The position numbers were made by a program, and so were the translations under genes. This document shows, one piece after another, positions 6,465 through 11,913 of a stretch of 11,913 nt of DNA; the stretch's first letter is position 1, and each line of letters starts with the position of its first letter. The DNA is from JAGXLP01 sp042218715 (GTDB lineage: Bacteria > Bipolaricaulota > Bipolaricaulia > M55B111): assembly GCA_042218715.1 (NCBI GenBank), contig JBDGQU010000033.1:1-11913 (forward strand), written 5' to 3'. The notes below the pieces were generated by a model. That model worked only from the letters and a program-made list of their open reading frames with translations. It had not been told where the DNA came from and did not search any database.

Positions 6465-6551
6465 GCCCTCTGCTGCTTACCTGGCTGCCGGGATTTCGGG
6501 TACGTTCAGGATTATAAGGTTAAATAAGTTGCCAGGTAAGCGGAAGAGGGC
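6465..6551. repeat. 21-bp inverted repeat upstream of cupin-mnmA
   Basis: The arms are 6465-6485 and 6531-6551, with 19 Watson-Crick pairs, one G-U and one mismatch around a 45-base spacer. The left arm contains CCCTCTGCTGCTTACCTGG, which recurs with one change at 8168-8186 upstream of the first sigma gene. The right-arm 10-mer GCCAGGTAAG recurs at 10743-10752. It lies upstream of the likely cupin promoter, so it is more likely a DNA site than a leader hairpin, though an untranslated transcript from further upstream is possible. Confidence 0.6.
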
Positions 6552-6567
6552 CGGACGGATAGTTGCA

Positions 6568-6596
6568 TTGGTAGTGAAAGAACTGAATTGTATTAG
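6568..6596 (+). promoter_or_regulatory. Candidate promoter of cupin-mnmA
   Basis: TTGGTA (6568-6573) and TATTAG (6591-6596) are separated by 17 bp, each four of six to consensus. The predicted +1 near 6603 leaves a leader of about 40 bases before ATG 6643. Confidence 0.35.
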
Positions 6597-6642
6597 AAAT
6601 TTGTCTCGAGCGAATAGGTCGCTTAGCTTAAGAGGTGATAAG

Positions 6643-7002
6643 ATGATATACGTTAGAAAGTCGGAGGAATTCGAAAGAGAAGAGTTAACCGATCTCGAAG
6701 ACGTTGAGAACGTGGAGAAGGAAGTACTGTTAGGTGATTCGGAAGGAGTGGAAACGTTTGCGATGAGAAGATTTACACTGGGTGCCGAGGGCCATACACC
6801 TTATCATACCCACGACTGGGAACACGAAGTTTACGTGCTGACCGGTAAGGGGAAGATCCGGACGGAAAGGGGAGAGAAGGACCTGTCGCCGGGTGATGCG
6901 GTTTACGTACCGTCGGACGAACTACACCAATTTGTCAGTGATTCAGAGGGGTTGAAGTTTTTATGTCTGGTGCCGAGACGAGGAGAACCGACGACGTCGT
7001 GA
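6643..7002 (+). CDS. Small cupin-domain protein
   Basis: A 119-residue single-domain cupin (conserved beta-barrel). Motif 1 carries the metal ligands H55-x-H57-x4-E62 in HTPYHTHDWEHEVYVLTG. Motif 2 is GDAVYVPSDELHQF with P90 and H95. The ligand set is intact, so a divalent metal is likely, but the substrate cannot be told; small cupins include dioxygenases, isomerases and sugar or metabolite binders. ATG 6643 was chosen because AGAGGTGAT (6631-6639) precedes it; the longer TTG frame from 6529 has no such site. The start context AGAGGTGATAAGATG is nearly the same as that of the first sigma gene (8242-8256). The 3' end overlaps mnmA, suggesting cotranscription and coupled translation. Confidence 0.85.
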   Translation: MIYVRKSEEFEREELTDLEDVENVEKEVLLGDSEGVETFAMRRFTLGAEGHTPYHTHDWEHEVYVLTGKGKIRTERGEKDLSPGDAVYVPSDELHQFVSDSEGLKFLCLVPRRGEPTTS

Positions 7003-8099
7003 GGGGAACCGGAGAAGGGCCCGCGAGGTCCGGTGATAAAGTTCTCGTGGCGATAAGCGGAGGGGTAGATTCCTCGGTGGCTGCCCTGTTGCTCAAGCGG
7101 TGGGGTTACGAAGTACATACGCTGACCTTTTGGCTCTGGGACTACCCAAATTCCCCCGAATATAGGGGTAAAGAGAACGCCTGTTGCTCGTTGAGCACGG
7201 CGGAGATAGTTGCCGACCAGCTGGAATTACCTCATCACGAGATCGATTTGAGTTCGGAGTTCGAGTCGGAGGTAGTGAACCACACGATCGAGCAGTATAT
7301 CCAGGGCGTAACACCGAATCCTTGCGCCCGGTGTAACAGGCTGGTTAGGTTCGATCTTTTACGAGATCAGGCGGACAAAATGGGATTTCCGCTGATCGCT
7401 ACCGGCCATTACGTTCGGACGATCGAGCGCGATGGTCTGAAGTACCTGTTAAAAGGGGTAGATAAGGAAAAGGACCAGTCCTATTTCCTCTACGGCCTGA
7501 ACCAGAGGCAATTAAGGAAAGCAGTTTTTCCTGTGGGCGACTATTCGAAAGAAGAGATCTACGCGATGGCCGAGGAAGAGGACCTCGTTACGGCGGACGT
7601 TGAAGAAAGCCAGGACCTATGTTTCGTGCCCGAGGGGGATTATCGTGATTTCCTCGCCCGAGAAGCTCCGGAACGGATTGAGTCGGGGGAAATAGTTGAC
7701 CTCCAGGGAAACGTCCTCGGAGAGCACGAGGGGTTGCCGTTTTACACGATCGGTCAGAGGAGAGGACTGGGTCTCCAGCACAACGAAGCTCTCTACGTGA
7801 TTGACCTTAATTACGAAGAAAATAGGCTCGTCGTGGGACCGGAGGAGGCACTTTATTCTACCGGGTTGATCGCGACCGAGTGTAGCTGGATAACGGGTTC
7901 TCCGCCGGAAAAGACGGATCTCGAAGTTAAGATTCGGTACAGGGCGTCTCCGGCAACCGCGAAGGTAGAAATAATTGATGAGGGAGTCAGAGTGGAGTTT
8001 TCCGAGCCTCAGAAATCGGTTACTCCGGGGCAAATTGCCGCCCTGTACGACGGAGATAAGCTTCTGGGGGGCGGGGTTATTGAGCGAAAGTTGGATTAG
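6963..8099 (+). CDS. mnmA: tRNA-specific 2-thiouridylase MnmA (TrmU)
   Basis: It uses ATP and a relayed persulfide sulfur to thiolate C2 of U34 in tRNA-Lys, -Glu and -Gln. There are 378 residues from ATG 6963 (E. coli 368). The PP-loop is SGGVDSS (32-38). The catalytic cysteines are C121 in TPNPCARCN and C220 in ESQDLCF, matching C102 and C199 of E. coli. GHY (148-150) and the FYTIGQRRGLGL block before the C-terminal beta-barrel are intact. ATG 6963 overlaps the cupin gene by 40 bases. An alternative GTG at 6999 overlaps its stop as GTGA, would give 366 residues, and has AGGAGA twelve bases upstream; either is possible. With mnmG it covers two branches of U34 modification. Confidence 0.96.
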   Translation: MSGAETRRTDDVVRGTGEGPARSGDKVLVAISGGVDSSVAALLLKRWGYEVHTLTFWLWDYPNSPEYRGKENACCSLSTAEIVADQLELPHHEIDLSSEFESEVVNHTIEQYIQGVTPNPCARCNRLVRFDLLRDQADKMGFPLIATGHYVRTIERDGLKYLLKGVDKEKDQSYFLYGLNQRQLRKAVFPVGDYSKEEIYAMAEEEDLVTADVEESQDLCFVPEGDYRDFLAREAPERIESGEIVDLQGNVLGEHEGLPFYTIGQRRGLGLQHNEALYVIDLNYEENRLVVGPEEALYSTGLIATECSWITGSPPEKTDLEVKIRYRASPATAKVEIIDEGVRVEFSEPQKSVTPGQIAALYDGDKLLGGGVIERKLD

Positions 8100-8167
8100 G
8101 ACTTAGCTTCTCAGTCCTGTATGTGATTTATCCGGTATTCACGGGCTACTAGATTTTATCGCCTATA

Positions 8168-8186
8168 CCCTCTGCCGCTTACCTGG
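8168..8186 (+). repeat. Upstream motif shared with cupin-mnmA
   Basis: CCCTCTGCCGCTTACCTGG differs at one base from 6466-6484. Weaker similarity continues about 35 bases upstream (a TTCA..CTAC..TTTTAT pattern in both). Downstream both regions have TAGCTTAA and then AGAGGTKATAAGATG at the gene start. No complementary right arm follows here, unlike at 6531-6551. Confidence 0.55.
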
Positions 8187-8197
8187 AGCGGTTGAGT

Positions 8198-8226
8198 TTT
8201 AGCTCGGGTTGGCTTATCAATATAGT
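8198..8226 (+). promoter_or_regulatory. Candidate promoter of the first sigma gene
   Basis: TATAGT (8221-8226) is a good -10. The hexamer 17 bp upstream, TTTAGC (8198-8203), matches only three of six. The +1 near 8233 would leave a 21-base leader that includes the AGAGGT ribosome-binding site. Confidence 0.35.
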
Positions 8227-8253
8227 AGCTTAATCGAGTTCAGAGGTTATAAG

Positions 8254-9156
8254 ATGACTCCAAAAGATAGATTAAAAAATGAGGATCGTAATGGAAGCGA
8301 GGAATCACTGAGAGCCGGGGGAGCGTCCGGCAACTTGCTGGGGTTATATATTTCCGAGATAGGGAAGTACGGGCTTTTGGATCGGGCTGAAGAAAACTAC
8401 CTTAGCAGGCGAATAAAGCAGGGAAGTAAACTGGCTAGGAAGAAGCTCATTCTGTCAAACCTGAGGCTAGTCGTAAAACTCGCAAAACAGTACGCCAACC
8501 AGGGGGTAAGTCTCCTCGATTTAATTCAGGAAGGAAATATAGGGTTGATGGAGGCCGTAGAGAGGTTCGACGAGACCAAAGGGTATAAGTTCAGTACTTA
8601 CGCCACCTGGTGGATTAAACAGAAGATAAGACTGGCTCTGGTGAATCAGGGAGAGACGGTCAGGATCCCGCCCCACACGTACGACATAATAAGGAAAATC
8701 AAGAACCTGAAGCGAAAAGAAAAAGAAGAGGGAAACGAACCTCCAACCAGAGAGGAAATTGCCGAAAAGCTTGATCTCTCTATAGAAACCGTCAAGAGGG
8801 CGGAAAGGGCGGAAAAACGGACGGTTTCTCTGGATAAGCCACTTGAAGAAGGTACGAACGAAGTACTGGGGGACTTCATTAAATCGGACGAATATTCGTC
8901 TCCCGAAAAAGAAACTCTGAAAGTATTGCTGGACGAGGACCTCGAATCGGGACTGTCCGAACTGACTGACAGGAAGAGAGAGATACTGAAACGCCGTTAC
9001 GGACTCAACGGCCACGATCCCGAAACTCTGGCTGAAATAGGGGATAGGTTCGGCATTTCTCGAGAACGGGTTCGACAGATTGAAGCCGAAGCCCTGGAAG
9101 ATTTAGCCCAACCCCGCTTCCTTAATCACCTGAAGAGATACTTCGCGAAACTTTAA
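8254..9156 (+). CDS. Sigma-70 family RNA polymerase sigma factor, paralog 1
   Basis: A promoter-recognition subunit of RNA polymerase with 300 residues. Region 1.2 is about 27-57, region 2 about 62-138 (IQEGNIGLMEAVERFD, then GYKFSTYATWWIKQKI), region 3 about 139-215 and region 4 about 230-300. Region 1.1 and the non-conserved insert of E. coli RpoD are absent. The -35 helix keeps SRERVRQIEAEA (269-280). In region 2.4, Q123 corresponds to Q437 of E. coli, but the T440 position is R126. ATG 8254 follows AGAGGT (8242-8247); an upstream in-frame TTG at 8209 lacks a ribosome-binding site. It may be an alternative group 2 factor or share the housekeeping role. Confidence 0.93.
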   Translation: MTPKDRLKNEDRNGSEESLRAGGASGNLLGLYISEIGKYGLLDRAEENYLSRRIKQGSKLARKKLILSNLRLVVKLAKQYANQGVSLLDLIQEGNIGLMEAVERFDETKGYKFSTYATWWIKQKIRLALVNQGETVRIPPHTYDIIRKIKNLKRKEKEEGNEPPTREEIAEKLDLSIETVKRAERAEKRTVSLDKPLEEGTNEVLGDFIKSDEYSSPEKETLKVLLDEDLESGLSELTDRKREILKRRYGLNGHDPETLAEIGDRFGISRERVRQIEAEALEDLAQPRFLNHLKRYFAKL

Positions 9157-9227
9157 ACTCAACCCTTCCAACTTTAATCAATAGCTAATACCAAAATTGT
9201 GCGGGTTTGACCTGGTCAATTAACAAG

Positions 9228-9358
9228 GAAGAGTTAACCGAAGGACTTATTTGATAAACGGGAATTGGTCCAGCACCCAGTTTAATATTGACTTCAACTA
9301 TGAAACCAGTTGATTCATCCCCAGGGCAAGCCCTGAGGGGTTCTCAGCTATTATTGGT
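9228..9358 (+). repeat. Structured repeat element, copy B
   Basis: It is the partner of 1575-1674. The outer stem AGTTGA (9308-9313) pairs with TCAGCT (9344-9349). The inner stem CCCCAGGG (9319-9326) pairs with CCCT (9331-9334) and GGGG (9337-9340), with a two-base GA bulge and a CAAG loop. Compared with copy A, one outer pair changes C-G to T-A and its neighbour C-G to T-G, so pairing is preserved. About 24 bases are extra between the upstream block (9250-9279) and the hairpin. It lies 71 bases downstream of the first sigma gene, in the same direction. Confidence 0.7.
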
Positions 9359-9386
9359 AAAATGACAAATATCGTTGGGTGATTTT

Positions 9387-9461
9387 ATGTACTGGCAGAA
9401 TTCTGGTCCGGGGAATACGGAGAAGACGCTGGAGGTTCTCTGCCGGCCCCGGGAATCCTGA
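9387..9461 (+). pseudogene. 24-codon ORF, possible remnant of a pyruvate-kinase alpha/beta-domain protein
   Basis: ATG 9387 has GGGTGA (9377-9382) at good spacing, like the GGTGAT sites of yebC and the cupin gene. The frame ends at TGA 9459-9461. The peptide contains YWQNSGPGNTEKTLEVL, which recalls the N-terminus of stand-alone proteins with a pyruvate kinase C-terminal-like domain (YFEKPGxENTExTLEL). After the stop no frame continues the family convincingly, so this may be a decayed 5' end. The resemblance is from memory and short; a genuine micropeptide is the alternative. Confidence 0.3.
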
Positions 9462-9735
9462 TAAGATTTAAAGTTATTTGACTTTCACGTCCGGTTGAGG
9501 GATTATTAGTTAGACGTAGTAAATCCGAATTAAAAATTAGTTCAAATGGACTTGAAATAGCGAGGATTAGTGATATAATAATTAGCAGAATAGTGATGAG
9601 TCTGCTAAATTTCTCAGGGAATCGAAGTTTAGAAGTTACCAGCAAATAAATGACTCTTGAGAGCTAGGCGGCGTCAGCCGTTGACCTTTAGTATGTGATT
9701 CATAGTTCTATTGGGTACAAAGGGAGGTGAGGCCC

Positions 9736-10614
9736 ATGGTAGAAAGCATGACTGAGACAAACAAAAACGATAGTCCAGTACGAAGGTATTTTGACGAAGT
9801 TGAAGCTGGACCCTTGCTCTCGCGGGAAGAAGAAAGAGAACTGGCTAAGCGGATAGAACAAGGGGACGAAGATGCTCGTGAGAAGCTGGCTTCAGCTAAC
9901 TTAAGATTGGTGATAAGCATAGCTAAGAAGTATAGAGGCTACGGATTGCCCTTCCTGGACATAATACAGGAAGGAAATATTGGATTGATGAAAGCAATTG
10001 ACAAGTTCGACTGGAGGAAAGGATACAAGTTTAGCACCTATGCAACCTGGTGGATAAGACAGGCGATACTGAAGGCGCTAAACAACGAATCCCGAACGGT
10101 GAGGGTTCCCTCGCACGTTTCCTCGCTTAATAGAAAAATTGACAAGTTCGTTAAGTCTCATAAAGAGGAGACGGGGGAAGAACCTTCTAACGAGGAAATA
10201 GCTGAAGAGCTCGACGTCGATGTAGAAAAGGTCCGTAAGGCCCTGAGAGCTAAAAGGGAATCGGTTTCCCTCGATAAACCGCTTAGGCAGGATGAGGGGT
10301 CCAGCGAGGCTCTGGGAGACGTATTGGCGGACGAGAATTCTCCTCAGCCCGAAAAAGAGGCGTTCGGTGATATGCTGGAAGATAGGTTAAAAGGATTGCT
10401 AAATAAGGCTCTATCGGACAGGGAGAAGCAGATACTGAAACTTAGATACGGCCTGGAGGATTATCAGCCACTGACGCTTGAAGAAGTTGGGGACGTGTTC
10501 GATATTAGCAGGGAAAGAGTCCGGCAGCTTCAGAACAGGGCGATCGACAAGCTCAAAGATCCTAAGTTCAAAGATCAACTCGCCGTATATCGAGAGAATT
10601 CGGAAGAAGCCTAG
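9736..10614 (+). CDS. rpoD: Sigma-70 family RNA polymerase sigma factor, paralog 2 (RpoD/SigA-like)
   Basis: It has 292 residues and the same architecture as paralog 1. Region 1.2 is about 12-43 (PVRRYFDEVEAGPLLSREEE), region 2 about 48-124, region 3 about 125-200 and region 4 about 215-280. There is no region 1.1. Region 2.4 reads ATWWIRQAILKAL, closer to the housekeeping consensus (WWIRQAIT) than paralog 1. Q109 matches Q437 of E. coli, but T440 is replaced by L112. The -35 helix is SRERVRQLQNRA (258-269). ATG 9736 is preceded by GGGAGGTGA (9722-9730), five bases away; an upstream GTG at 9727 lies inside that site and is unlikely. A strong terminator follows. Of the two it is the better candidate for the primary sigma factor, though that is not certain. 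Confidence 0.93.
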   Translation: MVESMTETNKNDSPVRRYFDEVEAGPLLSREEERELAKRIEQGDEDAREKLASANLRLVISIAKKYRGYGLPFLDIIQEGNIGLMKAIDKFDWRKGYKFSTYATWWIRQAILKALNNESRTVRVPSHVSSLNRKIDKFVKSHKEETGEEPSNEEIAEELDVDVEKVRKALRAKRESVSLDKPLRQDEGSSEALGDVLADENSPQPEKEAFGDMLEDRLKGLLNKALSDREKQILKLRYGLEDYQPLTLEEVGDVFDISRERVRQLQNRAIDKLKDPKFKDQLAVYRENSEEA

Positions 10615-10644
10615 AACTGTATAAGTTTAGGTAGACATTTTACG

Positions 10645-10680
10645 GGGGCAGTTTTCCAGCCGGGAAATTGCCCCTTTTCT
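10645..10680 (+). terminator. Intrinsic terminator after the second sigma gene
   Basis: GGGGCA (10645-10650) pairs with TGCCCC (10669-10674). The stem continues inward with GTTTTCC (10651-10657) and GGGAAAT (10662-10668), including two G-U pairs, for 13 bp around an AGCC loop. TTTTCT follows directly. It starts about 30 bases past the stop codon. Confidence 0.8.
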
Positions 10681-10740
10681 TACATTTACCCCTTTTTTTC
10701 GCATCGACACGCAAAAGTTAACTTGACTTTCTTGAGAGAG

Positions 10741-10752
10741 TTGCCAGGTAAG
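10741..10752. repeat. Third occurrence of the GCCAGGTAAG motif
   Basis: TTGCCAGGTAAG here matches 6529-6540, the start of the right arm of the inverted repeat; the next bases are a G-rich run, similar only in composition. It lies between the sigma terminator and the 3' end of the oxidoreductase gene. At 12 bases the match could be chance. Confidence 0.3.
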
Positions 10753-10767
10753 AGGGGGAGGGGGAGC

Positions 10768-11913
10768 TTAGGAAGAAATAAACTCTACCCATTCGCTGTT
10801 CCGCTCCGAGCTCTTTAGACAGGTTTCGACGAATCCCATACCCCGGACTCCCGCTTTTACGTCGGGGTAGTCGTAGTTTTCAGGATCTACCTTTTTGCCA
10901 TCCTTTTTGTCCCGCAGCGCGTCCAGGTAGTTCGAATAAACATTTGAAAAGGCTTCGTAAAAACCTTCCGGGTGACCGCCGGGCAAGCTTAGAGCTTTCT
11001 CGGCGGAAGAATGAAGGTTGTCACGCCCTTTGCTGAGGACTCTTTTGGGTTTATCGAGGTAAGATACTTTTAAATAGTTCGGGTTTTCCTGTTCCCAGAC
11101 GACGGATCCCTTAGTTCCGTATATCCCCACTTCGAAATCGTTGTCGTGACCGACCGCGACCTGAGAGCACCAGAACGAGCCAGTCGCACCGCTGGAGAAT
11201 TTGATCATCATCTCCGCGTTGTCGTCCAGTTCTCTTCCTTCACCGAAGATGCTTATATTGGCGGCAACGGAGTCGATTTCGAGACCGGAGATGTAGGAGA
11301 CAGTATTCTCGATATGAGTGCCGATATCGCCGACGCAGTTGACCTTGCCGGCTATTTCCGGATCCATTCTCCACTCCGCTTGTTTATTACCTTCTTTTTC
11401 CACGGGGGCGGCTAGCCATTCCTGGGGATATTCTCCTTTTACGACCCTTATCTCCCCGATCTCACCGGATCGAACCAGCTCTCGTGCCTGTTTGACCATT
11501 GGATAACCCGAGTACACGTAGGTTACCCCGAACAGAAGATCTTTTTCTCTCGTCAAACTCTCCAGTTCTTTAGCCTGATCGAGCGATACGGTCAGGGGCT
11601 TGTCACAAACGACGTTAATTCCCCTTCTTAGGAAGGCCTTTGCCGCAGGGTAGTGGAACTTGTTTGGTACTACTATGGAAACAAAATCTATTCCGTCATC
11701 CCGGGCGGCCTCTTTTTTTGCCATTTCTTCGTAGTCCTCGTAAAGCCTTCCTTCGTTCAGATCCAGTTCTTTCCCTGTTTGAAGGGTTTTATCGTAACTT
11801 CTCGAAAAGACCCCGGACACGATCTCCGCCTTCCCGTCGAATTTTGCCGCCTTCCTATGAACATCCCCTATCATCGAGCCGGGTCCTCCTCCAACCATGC
11901 CGTATTTTAGAAC
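10768..11913 (-). CDS. Gfo/Idh/MocA-family NAD(P)-dependent oxidoreductase, 5' end outside the window
   Basis: The frame is open to the window edge and reads VLKYG before the first in-window Met (11898). VLKYGMVGGGPGSMIGDVH is the expected family N-terminus, so the true start lies beyond 11913. There are 381 visible residues. Numbered from Met 11898, the Rossmann loop is GGGPGSMIG (3-11), and the catalytic lysine is K100 in VVCDKPLT (D replaces E of the usual EKP). D191 and H195 lie in GDIGTHIENT, in the C-terminal substrate domain. The family oxidises or reduces sugars, inositols and related compounds; the substrate cannot be told. There is no sugar-metabolism neighbour in view. It is convergent with the second sigma gene across the terminator. 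Confidence 0.88.
   Translation of the reverse strand, partial: VLKYGMVGGGPGSMIGDVHRKAAKFDGKAEIVSGVFSRSYDKTLQTGKELDLNEGRLYEDYEEMAKKEAARDDGIDFVSIVVPNKFHYPAAKAFLRRGINVVCDKPLTVSLDQAKELESLTREKDLLFGVTYVYSGYPMVKQARELVRSGEIGEIRVVKGEYPQEWLAAPVEKEGNKQAEWRMDPEIAGKVNCVGDIGTHIENTVSYISGLEIDSVAANISIFGEGRELDDNAEMMIKFSSGATGSFWCSQVAVGHDNDFEVGIYGTKGSVVWEQENPNYLKVSYLDKPKRVLSKGRDNLHSSAEKALSLPGGHPEGFYEAFSNVYSNYLDALRDKKDGKKVDPENYDYPDVKAGVRGMGFVETCLKSSERNSEWVEFISS

Larger units (their letters stand above)
6201..6642. other. Divergent intergenic region, mnmG / cupin-mnmA
   Basis: This 442-base region carries the mnmG promoter candidate (6219-6247), a tandem octamer (6292-6309), an AT-rich stretch, the 21-bp inverted repeat (6465-6551) and a promoter candidate for the cupin gene (6568-6596). 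A frame from TTG 6529 runs into the cupin gene, but it begins inside the inverted repeat and lacks a ribosome-binding site, so I treat it as non-coding. Confidence 0.5.
9157..9735. other. Intergenic region between the two sigma genes
   Basis: This 579-base region holds the second structured repeat (9228-9358), a 24-codon frame that may be a gene remnant (9387-9461), and a nested fold in which CCGGGG (9408-9413) can pair with CCCCGG (9447-9452) around GAGAA/TTCTC. The rest, 9462-9735, is AT-rich. TTGACC at 9682-9687 lies upstream of the second sigma gene, but no good -10 follows at 16-18 bp. A minus-strand frame at 9385-9645 encodes a hydrophobic stretch but starts at TTG with no ribosome-binding site, so I do not call it. 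Confidence 0.5.

Noticed and set aside
6529..6642. Longer cupin start at TTG 6529 (38 extra residues)
   Set aside because: It lies within the inverted repeat and has no ribosome-binding site; ATG 6643 has a good site and fits the compact cupin length.
8098..8118. Hairpin AGGACT/AGTCCT at the mnmA stop codon as a terminator
   Set aside because: Only 6 bp with a 9-base loop, and the downstream bases are not T-rich.
8209..8253. Upstream TTG start for sigma paralog 1
   Set aside because: No ribosome-binding site, and it would overlap the candidate promoter; ATG 8254 has AGAGGT at proper spacing.
9385..9645. Minus-strand 86-codon frame with a hydrophobic stretch, possible small membrane protein
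   Set aside because: It starts at TTG with no ribosome-binding site, and the hydrophobic part comes from AT-rich DNA. It also runs antisense through the better-supported 24-codon frame.

Overview
The window reads as a stretch of bacterial chromosome. The evidence is two sigma-70 family factors, a Bacillus-sized TrpRS, YebC, MnmG and MnmA, Shine-Dalgarno-led starts, and -35/-10 promoters with 17-bp spacing. Proteins are rich in D, E, K and R, which would fit a thermophile or a moderately halophilic lineage. I cannot assign a phylum, and nothing identifies a known species.

Layout. (1) Positions 25-1536 are an AT-rich segment bounded by two near-identical tRNA-Arg(CCG) genes in the same orientation (80 of 81 positions identical). 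Between them is a two-gene unit: a small DUF5678-like protein overlapping a retropepsin-like aspartic protease. (2) Positions 1540-3257 hold endonuclease III (nth, minus) divergent from yebC (plus), with a perfect 10-bp palindrome between them. A structured repeat lies downstream of nth. (3) Positions 3308-6200 are a minus-strand pair, mnmG then trpS. (4) Positions 6201-8099 hold a divergent intergenic region with a long inverted repeat, then a cupin gene overlapping mnmA. (5) Positions 8100-10680 hold two tandem paralogous sigma factors separated by a 579-bp intergenic region. That region contains a second copy of the structured repeat and a short gene remnant or micro-ORF. A clear intrinsic terminator follows the second sigma gene. 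(6) Positions 10768-11913 are a Gfo/Idh/MocA oxidoreductase whose start lies beyond the window.

How the genes fit together. MnmG and MnmA modify the same wobble uridine (U34) of tRNAs. With TrpRS, YebC and the tRNA-Arg genes, much of the window serves translation; nth is DNA repair and the sigma factors are transcription initiation. The core is ordinary.

Most worth a second look: (a) a two-copy structured element (1575-1674 minus, 9228-9358 plus) whose hairpin is preserved by compensatory changes; (b) the tRNA-bounded protease cassette; (c) a motif, CCCTCTGCYGCTTACCTGG, shared by the upstream regions of the cupin-mnmA and first sigma genes and forming a 21-bp inverted repeat at the former; (d) the two sigma factors, which keep the -35 helix residues but differ from each other and from E. 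coli at a -10 recognition position. All alignments and counts were made by eye.
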